Source: Psoroptes ovis (Eukaryota > Arthropoda > Arachnida > Sarcoptiformes > Psoroptidae). Taken from it: a stretch of DNA of 64,000 nucleotides. The DNA lies in NCBI GenBank assembly GCA_002943765.1, contig PQWQ01000005.1, forward strand, positions 4,031,001 to 4,095,000, given 5' to 3'. The notes under the pieces are model-generated. The model saw nothing but the letters and a program-made list of their open reading frames with translations, had not been told where the DNA came from and ran no database searches. The stretch's first letter is position 1; every line of letters begins with the position of its first letter. The position numbers and the translations under genes were made by a program. Below, one piece after another: positions 21,564-33,675 of this stretch.

Positions 21564-24500
21564 TCAAAAAACTAACTTTGAACAATGGCAACAACAAGAC
21601 GAATTATCAGATTTACTACAACAACAACAGAATAATTGTTGTTGTTGTTCGACTGCATCGATGTTGTCATTATTATTGTCAATATGTTTGGCTGATATTT
21701 TATTATTATTCGGCTGATAAGAAGAATTTAGATAATGGCCAAAACCAACAACAATACTGTCAACACAATCATCATGATTAGTGTCGTTGTCGCTATTATC
21801 ATTGTTATTGTCGTTGTCGACGACCATTCTATTATTGGTATCACCCAAGTGATTTATTATACAATCATCATCATCATCATCATCTTCAACGACCCTAACA
21901 TTGCTGTTGTTGTTGTCATTAATATTATTACATTCATAAGAGTCACAATTGTCAGTATTTTTCATTTTAAACATGGAATTTGGTTGTGATTTCGGTGATT
22001 GTTTGAAAGTGTTTGTTGTATAATTTCTGTATAAATCACTAGTCTTATCATTATTCGATTCATAAATATGTTTATTTGTCGGCACCATCATTATTGTTGC
22101 TGTTGTTGCCATTGAAGTATTTATGGTCGATGCCATCGGATTCAAATTGTCATTATCTAAATCATTAGAATCATTATCATTAGTGTTATTTATGCTTGAT
22201 TCCATATTATTAAACATTATTTGTGTTGTATTAGAAGTATTATTCGGTTGTTGTAGTCGAGAATAATTGTCATCATTATTATTTGTACAATTGTCATTAT
22301 GATTATGTATTAATATTAACGGTGATTCCGATGATCGAATATTATCGAAGCCAATACAGGATTTATTGTCGTTTTCATGTTGATGTTCCGGGATCAAATC
22401 GTTCACATTTAATGTTGAAAGTATTTGGTCATCTGTTTGTGGTCGTTGATCATGATATGAAGAATGTCTGGAATCATCGATTTGTTGTGATGACAAATTA
22501 TTTCCATTATTCATCGATTGTTCAATAATTGTTCCGCTATTTTGATGGTTCAATGATTTCGATGAATAAATAATTCGATCGTTAAATGATTGATGTTTCG
22601 TTGGTTTTTTCAATATACCAATCGGTCGTATATTTGGTGGCTGAAAATTAAATAAACAACGCCATGAATACCATGATAAAGGCTTACGATTATGATGATT
22701 GATTGATTGATTATTACAACAATACATTTCCGTTTCTAACAATGTTCGTGGTAATTGATTATTGATTGAATTATAATCATTATTGTTATTACTATTTGTT
22801 TCTGGTAATATTAAGCTCATAATACTTGATATGAACAATGAAACGGTTAATATTAAATATAGCCAAGGATATTTAATGATTATTATTGTAGAATTATCAT
22901 TGTCAAAGTCAGTGATGATTGAGCTATTGTTTTCCGTTTTTCGATTGTTATCAATGATTTGCAATTGATGATGATAAAGGGTATTGATTATGAATAATGA
23001 TAATTTTTTCGATAAATAAATCGATATCAAGCACATGCGTTTCATCAAATACATTGCAATCGGTATAAATAGCAAAAATAAATGACCAAACGCCCAACAA
23101 TAATAGAATAATTTATGACATTCATTATTGGTGAATAATAATTCATATGACCATATGATCAATATTAAATAGATTGATGAATACAAAAATTTCAGCACAC
23201 AAATTAATATTAATGAGTATTGATAATTATGTTGCCAATCATATAGCAAATAATTGTTATTGTTATTTGAATTAATTGATGAATAAATCATCAATTTTGA
23301 CAATGAAAACCCGTTCAAAAATGTAATAATTGTCGATAATAATGAACAAATCAAGAATGTAAATTTTCGTCCAAAATGATTCAACATGAATTTATATGTG
23401 ACAATCACTGCGATTATATTGATCACAATCATCAATGCAAATAATAGATGCGAATAATTTTCATTATTAATCATTATTATAGGTGCATTATGTGAAGTTG
23501 ACAAGGTTATAGTTCGATTACCAGTGAATAATTGATGATAATTGATTATTACAAAAAAATTAATGCCCAAATTAATTGTGAAATTAATCCATATCAGTAT
23601 TAGAATAATGATAAATTTTCGGCGAACATTAGGCAATAAACATAATATCGATATGATTGATGGCTTTCTATTAAAACTATTCATTGAATCAATGTTTGAT
23701 TCAGTAGTAGTTGTCGTTGCCGCTGTTGTTGTTGATGATGATGATGAATTTCTACTTGTCACAAATATATCACCTTTGTTTGATTCATTATGGTCAAATT
23801 TTAAATCAGCTAACAATGATGACAACATAAATTCACGATAAATTGATAGTTCGATATGTATTCGTCTCTAGACAATGAAAGATATGGAGCACAGATCATA
23901 TTTGAATAAAATTAATTTGATTAGGTTGTCCGCAAAGTTTTTGCCGATTATATCGTAGAAAATCATAGGAAAATCGGCAAAAACTTTTCGGACAATCTAA
24001 TAATTCAAATATAACTCCATTACCTTTAATGTTTCATCAAAATGTTCATCTAAATAATTTAAATTAATATGTGCAATATCAATTATTTTCTTCTCCAATT
24101 TCTGGACATCATTATTATTATTAAAATGAAAATTATTATTACAATTAACATTGATTAGTTGATAATTGATTGATTCAGGAAATATAAACCACCAGAATAA
24201 AAATATGAGAAAAGGGAGCGATATGGCTAGCAATAATGATTGATAATTATCATCCAGTAGATATGAAATCAGTGGCAACAAGAGTACACTAATCAAACGT
24301 ATTAATTCATTATGATAAATTATATTGGCCATCGAACAAATTCCAGCTATTTCAATCACTGTTTAAATTGAAAATAATGAATCCATTTGATTTGATTTTG
24401 ATAAATAAATTTTTTTGCATGGAAAAAGAAATACTCACTCAAATCATTCGTTATCATTGAAATGGTTGGCAATGAAAGTCCCAATAAAAATCGACATAAT

Positions 24501-27500
24501 AGAAAATGTTTAAATTCGTGACAATAACATGATAATGTACCAGATAGACATTGCAGAATGAGCATTGAAAAATATGATTTACGATAACCGATGCTTTGTT
24601 GAGAGAATATAATTAAGAATCGAATATCATTATTTGTGTCTCATATATTGATTGAATCATTAAATTTAATATCAAAATCAATGAGAAGATCAATTGGGAG
24701 AAAAACTTACTTATTACAAAGAATAAAATGTAATAAAAAGCCAATGATTAAGCCGATTAAAAATATTGTCATCATCAAATATTGTAGCCATTCATTTTGA
24801 CATATTAGATTCCACTATAAAGAAATAACAATAAATGAAATAATGACACAAATTAAATAATGCGAAACACAAAAAACAATCAAATTCAATTGAGCGAAAA
24901 TTACAGCAAGTTTCAAGTTTTATTTCGTAGTTTTAAAATTGAATTTCGTAATTTTTAATGTAATTTTCAATCGTATAATTACGAAATTCAATTTTAAAAC
25001 TACGAAATAAAAATTTAAATGCTGTAAAATGAAACTAAAATTAATATAAAAAAACCACATCATTTCAATTACAGATTTCAAATCTCTGCTCAACACAACA
25101 GCAATCACATAAACCAAATATAAATTATTGATTTGTGCTGCTGAAAATGTGAATCTAAAAATGTGAAATTGACTTTCGAATCGAATCATTATTTTTTTAA
25201 TCATTTTCGATTGGGTCGTCCGAAAAGTTTTTGTCGATTTTTCAATGTTTTTCAATTAGTAAATCGGCAAAAACTTTTCGGACAACCAAATAGATTGAAA
25301 ATTCTTTTTTACAAGAAAAAAGATTGATTAAAACAATTCGAAACATGATGATCATGATCATAAAGCCCGTGTAATTAGTGTGATAATAACAAATTATATT
25401 AGCCAAGAATATATGGCCCTAGTCAAAAAAGAAAAGAACAAAAATATCGAAAGAAACCCGAATTGTCAGTGATTTATGACCCAAAATTTTGCTTCTTTGT
25501 TCGACGAATCTTAGATTAAAGGGAAAGATTTTCGGAAGAAAATCAAGTCAAAAAAAGAGGTTTTATTTTTGTTCCGAAGAGTGGTGGCCAGAATTCAAAG
25601 AGAAAAGACATCAACAACAAACACAATTGGATTTATTGGGTTGTCCGAAAAGTTTTTGCCGATTTTCAGATGTTTTTCAGTATTAGTAAATTGGCAAAAA
25701 CTTTCCGGACAGCCCGATATTATTCTCTCTCTGTATTCTTTATTTAAATTGAATTTCGAAAAACATTCGCAAAATTTTTTTTTGGGTACAATTGTGATTC
25801 GAATAATTATAATAAATGATGTTGATGTATATTTGACGATAATCGTATGGCATGTATTATTTCCACTAAAACACAATAAACACATGCAAATTTTTAATCG
25901 ATTCGTTACATTTTGTTTAATATTGGGCTGTCCGATAAGTTCTTGCCATTTTTTAAATTTTTTTCTATTCAAAAAAACGGCAAGAACTTATCGGACAACC
26001 CTGCATTTTGATCGATTCATTTCAACGATTATTCATCTCATATTTGGCTAAACTTAGCAATAAATACATCAAATAAACTAATCGATTCGGGAATATTGAA
26101 ACATCTAGAAAAACAAAACAGGGTACATTTGGAATGAATGAATAATCATTATTCTTTTTTTTTAGAATTAAAAATCATTAAATTTAATTATAAATTTTGC
26201 TTACAAGATTTCAAGTTTTAATTCGGGATTTTAAAATTGATTTTCATGATTTTAAAATTGAATTTCGTAATTGTACCGTTTAAAATTACATTCAAAACTA
26301 CGAAAATCAACTTGAAAACTACGAAAATTAATTTTAAAACTCTGAATTAAAACTCGAAACCCTGTATTTCGAATATTGTCAGTGAATTCGGGAAATTTTT
26401 CGTCCAAGTAAAATGTGATTTGAATCATCATTCAGAAATTGATTGAATTTTTTTTGACAAACAAAAAAAAATCAGACAAATGATTCCTCATTGTATTTTG
26501 TCGTAGACATTGAAATTTTAATTCAATGTGTGGAAGAATCAAGTTTCGATCAATAAAATGAAATACTTAAAAATCAAACAATGCTTGAATTATTTGGTGA
26601 TAGAGAATCATTTGATAGCAAAGCTTTTGAACAATTGAACAATTAACACTAATTGATATCATTGAAATGATATCTTTTATTTGACAATTGATTATTTTTC
26701 TCAGTGATAATTGATTTTTTGGCCATGGAAGTTCCATGGAATTTCGATGGTTCCAATTGGAAAAAATTTGTCAAATGATGCTTGTTCATTTGACAAGAAT
26801 GAGGAGAATGGGAAATTGTCAAATTAACAATTTTGAATTAGTGAATGTTGAAGATTAAAGTTTTAAACTAAATAATTGATCGAAAACTTACCTTTGTCAT
26901 GATCGAATGATTCATATTCATCAAATAATGCTTTGAATAATTGTCTTTGTTTGTATATTTCCATCCATAATTACATTGGATGATGTGTGGAATTTTCAAT
27001 TTAGTTTGATTATGGAGCCGTTGACCATTTTGTAGATAAGCTGAATTGTTGTATAAAGAAAACACAGATAATAAACTACGATGAAATTCATACAAATCTT
27101 CAATGTTACTATCATTAAATTGATGACATTTATTCATTTGATTTAAATAATTATCGAATGAATAATTGATTTGATTTAGAAACATGGATAAATTCAAATA
27201 TTTATCATTTCCATTAGATTCAATGAATTGATCATTCAATAAATGATCAGATGGTATGAATAAATATTGTCTAAAAATCTGTTCATTTTTGAAAAAATTT
27301 AATTTTTGTTGCAAAGCAATTGTATGATTGATAGACGATGGCAAATTACATCGATAATCTAATTGTTGCTGTTGTCGAAAAGATAACAGAAATAAATTTG
27401 AATAAATATGAACATAATAATTCAGCTGGATGGGCATCAGAATAAAATAATATAATAAACGTTGATATTTGCCATATGTACATAATTCAGGAAAAACTTT

Positions 27501-27530
27501 ACCAAATTCCATGGCTCCGTCGTTGTTCAT
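21564..27530 (-). CDS. SLC22-like (organic ion transporter) MFS protein with long C-terminal tail
   Basis: Five minus-strand exons, 26892-27530, 24711-24814, 24439-24593, 24024-24358 and 21564-23867, join in frame to 1178 residues. Exon 1 encodes FGKVFPELCTYGKYQRLLYY, TM1 and a large Asn-rich extracellular loop. Exon 2 begins WNLIC, matching the WDLVC signature of SLC22, and forms TM2. Exons 3-4 carry CRFLLGLSLPTISM, TM3-TM6 and FPES. Exon 5 has TM7-TM12 from about residue 495, GRKFTFLICSLLS and the final LPET at about 764. The family moves organic cations, anions or carnitine across the plasma membrane; the substrate here is unknown. Beyond LPET come about 410 Asn/Asp/Ser-rich residues ending in a Cys-rich patch (CCCCCSK), far longer than the usual ~550-residue family size. 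Intron 1 (2.1 kb) is packed with hairpin elements. Confidence 0.85.
23921..24000. repeat. Family A hairpin element in the last transporter intron
   Basis: TTAGGTTGTCCGCAAAGTTT is opposed by AACTTTTCGGACAATCTAA, with GATTATATCGTAGAAAATCA in the centre. It sits within the intron 23868-24023. Confidence 0.9.
24902..25026. repeat. Family B hairpin element in transporter intron 1
   Basis: The flanks read TACAGC.. and ..GCTGTA, giving inverted ends and a TA target. The arms are TTTTATTTCGTAGTTTTAAA and TTTAAAACTACGAAATAAAA. Confidence 0.85.
25211..25289. repeat. Family A hairpin element in transporter intron 1
   Basis: TTGGGTCGTCCGAAAAGTTT is opposed by AACTTTTCGGACAACCAAA. The centre (TTTTCAATGTTTTTCAATTA) differs from other family A copies and is shared with the element at 25636, defining a subgroup. 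Confidence 0.85.
25636..25717. repeat. Family A hairpin element in transporter intron 1
   Basis: TTGGGTTGTCCGAAAAGTTT is opposed by AAACTTTCCGGACAGCCCGA, same subgroup as the element at 25211. The plus-strand open frames 25489-25686 and 25569-26051 arise around these repeats and are rejected as genes. Confidence 0.85.
25923..26001. repeat. Family A hairpin element in transporter intron 1
   Basis: TTGGGCTGTCCGATAAGTTC is opposed by GAACTTATCGGACAACCC, with arms through TTGCCATTTTTT. It resembles the copies at 10444, 11820 and 12101. Confidence 0.85.
26202..26366. repeat. Family B hairpin element, long form, in transporter intron 1
   Basis: ACAAGATTTCAAGTTTTAAT is opposed by AATTAAAACTCGAAACCCTG. 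It has the doubled arm block of the copy at 20899 (about 165 bp). Confidence 0.85.
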
Positions 27531-27783
27531 CTGTCAAGATTCAAATTGATAATGGAATAATCATTTCAATTTGATTTGATTTGGCTCTGATCATATGTCT
27601 GATTGTTGATGCATTGACATGCGCACACTTTAATAAATTTTTTAAAATATTTATTCAATTTATAAAGGAATATTAAAAATTTATACAAAATTAAAATAAT
27701 GAAAAATATGGAAATAATGATCGATTTGTGAATTACGATGACAATTAGATTAGATTATTCAATGATTTAGATTTATAAATAAT

Positions 27784-30700
27784 TCAATGTTTACGTTTTT
27801 TATTTGAATTTTTCGATGAATAATGACGATCATCATTATCATTCGGACGACGTTTCATTGAATTATTATGATTTGATGATGATTTATCCGATTTACCACC
27901 ACCGCCACCACCACCACTACTTTTATTGATTACTTTACGTTTTTTTGCTGTATAATCATCAACAAATTCACCATGATTACGATCAGCTTTCGCCGCTTCT
28001 TCTTCCAATTCTGACCAATCTTTACCTGATTCTTCTGAAGAACTTAATGAACGTTCTTGATTTGAAGAAGGACAAAAAGGATTAAAAAGAGTAAAATCAA
28101 TAATAATTATCCATCATAAATCATATCTTACCATCACTAGATTCATCTTCAGAAATCGATTCATCCGAATATTCAGACTCGGATTCATCATTATCATCAA
28201 TTTCCGAATCGGAAGGATTATAAACATCATCTTCTTCATCTAATTCTTCATCATTTTCACCTTCATCACTATCATTGGTGTCTAAAAATGACCATCCACC
28301 ATTATCGAAAAATTCTTCAGGATCATCGGTAATTGTTTTCATAATTTTGGCCCAATTTAAACTCTGGATACCTTCCGTATAACGGATATCACATGAGCTT
28401 TTTTTCAAAAGAATAAATGAAGGATTATTGATTGAATTCATGTGAGAATACAAGGGCAGTAATCACTTACTTCAACCATTCTTTAACATGATCCAACATA
28501 TTCATTGGTATCGAATTGACTGTTGCAACTTTACGAAAATAATCTTTGAATACGAAAACCATATCGAAATTTTTTAAATGAAATTGTACACGCTCAAAAT
28601 GTACCAATTCAACATCTTCAAGTGTTATAACAAATGGTGGCTATCAAAGGTTATCAAAGTAATAAATGGATTAATATATGTTCAATCCTTTCAAATCAAA
28701 TCAAATCAAATTACCCAATCAGTCAAATTGACTAAACAACCAGATGTTGGTTGTAGTAAAACATTCGAACGATTCGGTACACCATAAAATCCAAGATCTC
28801 TGAATGGTACATCAAAATCAACTTCATTTTTGGTTATTGATTCAACTTTATCGCAAAATGTTTTGAATGCAGTCTTCAGTTTTTGCCGCATTTCTCTTTC
28901 AGCTTGTTCGGCCGCTAAATCATCTCGATCATGCATATGTTGATGTTTACCTAAATCAGTGGTTATTTCACCGACTTCAGTATAAAACTGGACATCGATT
29001 TGTTTTTTCTTGCCAAACATTATTGGATTCTAAAGTATGGAGGGACCGAAGAAAGAAATAATTATTAAAGGCATAAAGGGCTAAAAAAATAAAACAATAA
29101 CCTTTAAATGGAAATGTAATAGGATAAGCATTTCACCATCGCATGGTTGAAAGAATGCATGTTTAATATTATTGTACATAATATCGATTTTATCACCACG
29201 AATCGATGTAAAACGAAAACCATTTTGATGAGCTTCCAGCGTTCCATGAATACGTTTGGCGATAATATTTGGTTTTATGTACAAATCTTTTAATCGTGGA
29301 TTTGTTTTTGAATTGGATAATATAAGCTGATCTTGTTTCACAATACCTTCCATTTCACGTTCTTCAGCTTCACGTGTTTTAAATTTTTTCTGCACTTCTT
29401 TAATTAATCGAAATGCTGTATTCAAATTGGATGATGGTGCCGATATTTCACCGGCTTCTTTTAAATTAGTTGAACGATATGTCAACTCTTTGAGAAACGT
29501 AAGATTTGCATTCGTAGTGAACATGGATGATTCTTGTTTAGTGATCGTAGTACCAGGTGTAAAGAAATTGATACGTAAATATGTGTAATCACCTTCGATT
29601 GATTGTGATATATTTTTAATGGTCGATATATGAAATGGTACAGGCAACCCGTAAATCGGTAATATAATCGTTTCGAAACGTTTATCAACATAAATTTTCA
29701 ATTCTTGTATTTCCCGCTCTTGTGGCATTTGTTGTGCTGAACGATATGAAATCGTTGATTTACGTGCCCGTTCTTCACCTTTGTGTCCAGATTTTTGTGC
29801 CAGTCGGGCACGAGCTTCTTCATTCAATGATACAGCCAATTCACGTTGATGTTGACGCCGTTTTTCGACATCGGTAGCTTCTGATCGTAATTTAGTATCA
29901 ATCAGTGCAGTTCGACGACCACGTGATTGTAAAACATCTTTGACCATATCATTCACTTTATTGTTATCTTCTTGTTCGTCTTCATCTTCATCTTCATCAT
30001 CATCATCTTTGATTATGATGGCAATATTTTTCAATTTCTTTTTACTTTGTGTTAACAGCGATGCTGCTTGTTTCGAATCTTTACCGACCAAAACAGTGTC
30101 ACCGATGAAAAGTGCATAAATTCGATTTTGTTCATCGTTAGTGTCTTTATTTTCCAAATTAGAAATACCAATATTAACATTGAATGTCATTCCTGGTTTG
30201 ACTACGGCCGATGATTTTGGTGCAATTTGTAATGAATTTTCACGAAATTCAATACCAATCACCGAACCGAAATTACGAGTAAATTTATCCAACAATTTTC
30301 GATCATATTTTTGTATCATATCAACAATATGTTGGTAAATTTCCGATAGAACAGCACCTGGACGTAGCATATCAATTATTTTCTCTTGTAGCTGTAACAA
30401 AAATTCATAATGTTTCTTTTGTTCATCCGTAGGATTCACTAATAAAGTTCGTACTAAATTTGAACAATAATGACGATAACGTAAACCCAGGGAACAAGTG
30501 ATTGTGCCGAAATGTAGAATATTTTTATCACTTTCCACTGAAAATTTGAGATTATAATTTCCACCACTTTGAATGATGGCCGGATAACACAGATCGACAT
30601 GTGATGCATCAATATTTTTCAAATATTTACGATTTTGTGATGCTTCTTCAACACCTTCGGTCAATTTCGAATGTCTTACTTTACGATCTTCATCAATAAT

Positions 30701-31402
30701 ACGAGTTAGCTCTTCTTTCAAATATTTAGTATACAATTCACATGTCAACATTGATGATTTGGTCATTAATGCTATTTCATGGTCATCTTTTGGTGCCATC
30801 AAATATCCGATAGCAACACTAATATCGATTGTTTGAAATTTTTTACTCTCCAATCGGCTTTGCCATTCACTGATAAAATCACCAGGGAATTTATCACGTT
30901 GAAATATGCCAAGACATTTGCCATTACCAGAATTTTCGATTGATGATAATAATTTATTAAAATTCGATGCATCTTTATCCGATTTATCACGTATCAATAA
31001 TGTGACCGATGGAACTGATTCTTCATTTTCTTTACTTGATTCGATTGTTTTCAAAAAATCAATCTTTTTCTTCGAAGCCAACATGAATATATTTCGTTTG
31101 CAAAATATCATAATGACATCGGTCATTTCATAGCCACATAGCCATGTTTGTATGGCCAATGATTTACAATAAACAACATTACTATTATCTTGTCCAATAG
31201 CCACTGCTATGGCATCACATTTACATAAATTTTCATACATTTCTTCATCATTTCCATTCTGACACGGGGTTAAATTGCAACGGTTAATTTCAATCATCGA
31301 AACAAAATTGTCTGATGAACTTACCTTCCATTTGCTGTACAATAAACGTATTCGACGAAAAAATGCATCTTTATCAATTGATATTGTTTGTGATTGTGAC
31401 AT
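27784..31402 (-). CDS. SUPT16H: FACT complex subunit SPT16
   Basis: Six minus-strand exons, 31325-31402, 29102-31258, 28715-29029, 28471-28640, 28132-28397 and 27784-28055, join in frame to 1085 residues, close to the usual ~1050 of metazoan SPT16. The start is the ATG at 31402 (MSQSQTISIDKDAFFRRI). The N-terminal ~430 residues are the aminopeptidase-P-like domain without metal ligands (LQTWLCGYEMTDVIMIFC, IGYLMAP). A dimerisation/middle region follows (GRGRR-like basic stretch at about 500, FKTREAEEREMEG, FGKKKQIDVQFYTEVGE, HMHDRDD, EVPFRDLGF-like block, EWLNSCDIRYTEG). The tail is strongly acidic and ends with a Gly run and a Lys/Arg-rich segment (NKKRKH). With SSRP1 it acts as a nuclear H2A-H2B chaperone that lets polymerases pass nucleosomes. 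Introns are 43-86 bp. Identity is certain. Confidence 0.97.
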
Positions 31403-31819
31403 TTTGCACAAAAATATTCAAAATGATTTCATTCAAAATTCAGATGATGATAATCAATTTAATAAATCGAATGTCAGCATTGATTTCAATTAAATTTTGA
31501 TAAAATAAAGTGGTGACCAAACAATGAAACCCGATGAATATATGTGCAGCAGCAGCAGCACACACACACACGCAGACAAGAATAACGAGGGAAAAAATTG
31601 AGTGAAAATTCTCAGTGTATTCAAATAACTTTTACTCTACTACTTGTTCATAAACAACGTGACGCAATTTTTTTCAATTTTTACGCGCCAATTTTGCTTT
31701 TAGATTTTGGTTTGTCAAAATAATTAAAATGAATTAACTGAATAGATTTTAATTAATGAAATAATTTTATTTAAATAAATGAATAAATGTTTATTTGATT
31801 AAATGACTAATGAATATCA
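31403..31819. other. Spacer upstream of SPT16
   Basis: Intergenic stretch serving as the likely SPT16 promoter region and the 3' flank of the next minus-strand gene. It has a short CA run near 31558-31572 and a GCAGCAGCAGC patch at 31545. No TATA box is evident. Confidence 0.4.
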
Positions 31820-32233
31820 TTATTTTATTTTCGATTTACAACGATAAACAAATGATTGTATGGACATATCATCACTATCATGTACACATGTTTCACTTTT
31901 TGAACATTGACATCTGAAAATTAGAGAAATAGATTAGAATTGAACATAAGAAATTGAGATTAGTTTCGGATTAACTTACGAACTATGAACAAAATATAAA
32001 GGAATTTTACGAAATTGTTCTGAAAAACGAAATACTTTCCAACCACATGGTTGAAACATGTTACATATTGGTTTTTTAGTCACCGAAATTGCTGTGGTAG
32101 TCATTGTGGTTGTTATTGTTGTTTGTGATTGTGATGATGATGATGAGTTGATATCATTTAATTCAACTGTGGATATTTGATTGGATAAAAATAATAATAA
32201 ATTGAAAATGACTATTTGTGATGGCCAAATCAT
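31820..32233 (-). CDS. Small secreted cysteine-rich protein
   Basis: Two exons, 31980-32233 and 31820-31913, with a phase-2 intron give 115 residues; the second exon is too short to show as a long frame on its own. MIWPSQIVIFNLLLFLSNQ is a signal peptide, followed by a Ser/Thr-rich linker (about 25-55) that is probably O-glycosylated. The C-terminal ~60 residues hold CNMFQPCGWKVF, then HSSCQCSKSETCV, HDSDDMSIQS and FVYRCKSK, giving six cysteines. The C..PCGW.VF ... C.C....CV...DD.S...FVYRC pattern looks like a constrained extracellular domain, but I do not recognise a named family. A TATA box lies about 100 bp upstream. Secretion is well supported; the role is unknown. Confidence 0.72.
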
Positions 32234-32328
32234 TTCTTTCAAATCTTCAAATCAAAAGTGTTTTCTTAATATTTTTTCTTGAAATGAATTTCAAAAATGA
32301 TTTGAAAGCAAACAACAAATCGATGCCG

Positions 32329-32340
32329 TATTTATATACA
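32329..32340 (-). promoter_or_regulatory. TATA box of the small Cys-rich secreted protein gene
   Basis: The minus strand reads TGTATATAAATA, about 95-105 bp upstream of the ATG at 32233, compatible with a short 5' UTR. Confidence 0.6.
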
Positions 32341-33675
32341 TGTGTGATTCCTTTATGGATCTGTACTCAGTATAAATACTGCTATCAAATTTTCTTCGGA
32401 TTCAATTTTTCCATATCGATCAATTCAAGTATTAATTTCTCTTCTTTTTTAATGTGAATTGAAGTATTATTTACATCGGTAATAATGTTTGATTAAATCA
32501 GAAATGAGAAAACATTCATTTATTTATTTATTTGCCATCATCGAAAATCATTTGGCCAAAGTGTAGGCGTCTCTGGAAGAGAGAGAGAAGAATTTATTTT
32601 ATCAAATGATTATTTGGTCTGAAAATATTTGTCAAGAATTGATTCGAAATTCGAATCAAAATTTCGATGATTAATTAATCAACTAATCAAGTTGGATTAT
32701 TGATTATTGATAAGGTAAAGATTTGTTATTTTCTTTTGAACACACAAATTAATCAATTCATTCATTCATTCGATTAAGATTCAAAACAATAATCATATGA
32801 TCTCAGACATACATCTTGATTAGTGTGTTTAGTAATTTATCAAAAACGCTTTAAGGTATGCTACTACTCGTAAACAGCAGCAATAATTGTTTCCGTTTCC
32901 TTTGGTGTGATTCGGGTGAAAATTTTCCATTCATTTGATTTGATTTGATTCGATCAAAGGTCAAATGATGTGACCAATAAATAAATAGAGCACACACAGT
33001 GTACAATAATCACGTATGTCCACAAAATGTTGATGTGTCAAAATGCACGTATTTCTTCTTCTAATAATTTTTCAAGGTTCAACTATTCAACAACTGATTC
33101 ATGTCACAATTTTTTCATTGAAAAACTGAATCAATCATTTTAATTATGCAAACATCTGATTTTAATCAGAATAATTTAAATAATTTTAAAATTTTATTGT
33201 GAGGAGGGTGTAAGATCACCGAAAATCGATATGTGACCAATAAAAATCTGTTGTTTATAGCCACTTAGCCCCGCCTCCTTTGATGGATATTTAAATATAA
33301 ACACTTAAACACCTTGTTATTCGTTGCCGGAACCATCATAATTGGATTTAAATAAATACGTCAAGGGAACAGCATTTTTCAATTAACCACTACTACAATT
33401 TTCGTTTAAAAGAATAATGAATCATTTATTTTTGGATCATTGGAATTTGAATAGCTGTTGACAGTGCCACTACTTTTTTTTCAAACTCAAATTTCATTTT
33501 TGAAATAAAAACAAATAGTTTTGTTTACCTTTTGCTGAGGGGTAATTGAAAAATGATGGATTGTTGACATCAAAGTTGATTTTAGTTATAATTAAATTGA
33601 AAATTTGTGCCAAATCATAATTAATTTGATCTCAAATAATTAACTGTAATTAGCCATTACTTAAATTGTCCAAAA
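32341..33675. other. Divergent intergenic region before ZC4H2
   Basis: No coding region is supported. A G+C-richer patch at about 33241-33330 (CCACTTAGCCCCGCCTCC, then ATTTAAATATAAACACTTAA) could hold a core promoter for ZC4H2, 350-450 bp before its ATG. A 5' UTR intron is possible, because a GTTTACCTTTTGC-like region and AG-rich acceptors follow, but none can be proved from sequence. Confidence 0.35.

Noticed and set aside
24920..25255. Minus-strand frame as a possible extra transporter exon
   Set aside because: It covers a family B element, and exon 1 at 26892-27530 already joins WNLIC in frame and completes the SLC22 N-terminus.
25489..26051. Overlapping frames of 65 and 160 residues on the plus strand
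   Set aside because: They run through two family A hairpins within the transporter intron; the similar parts of the two frames come from the repeats.
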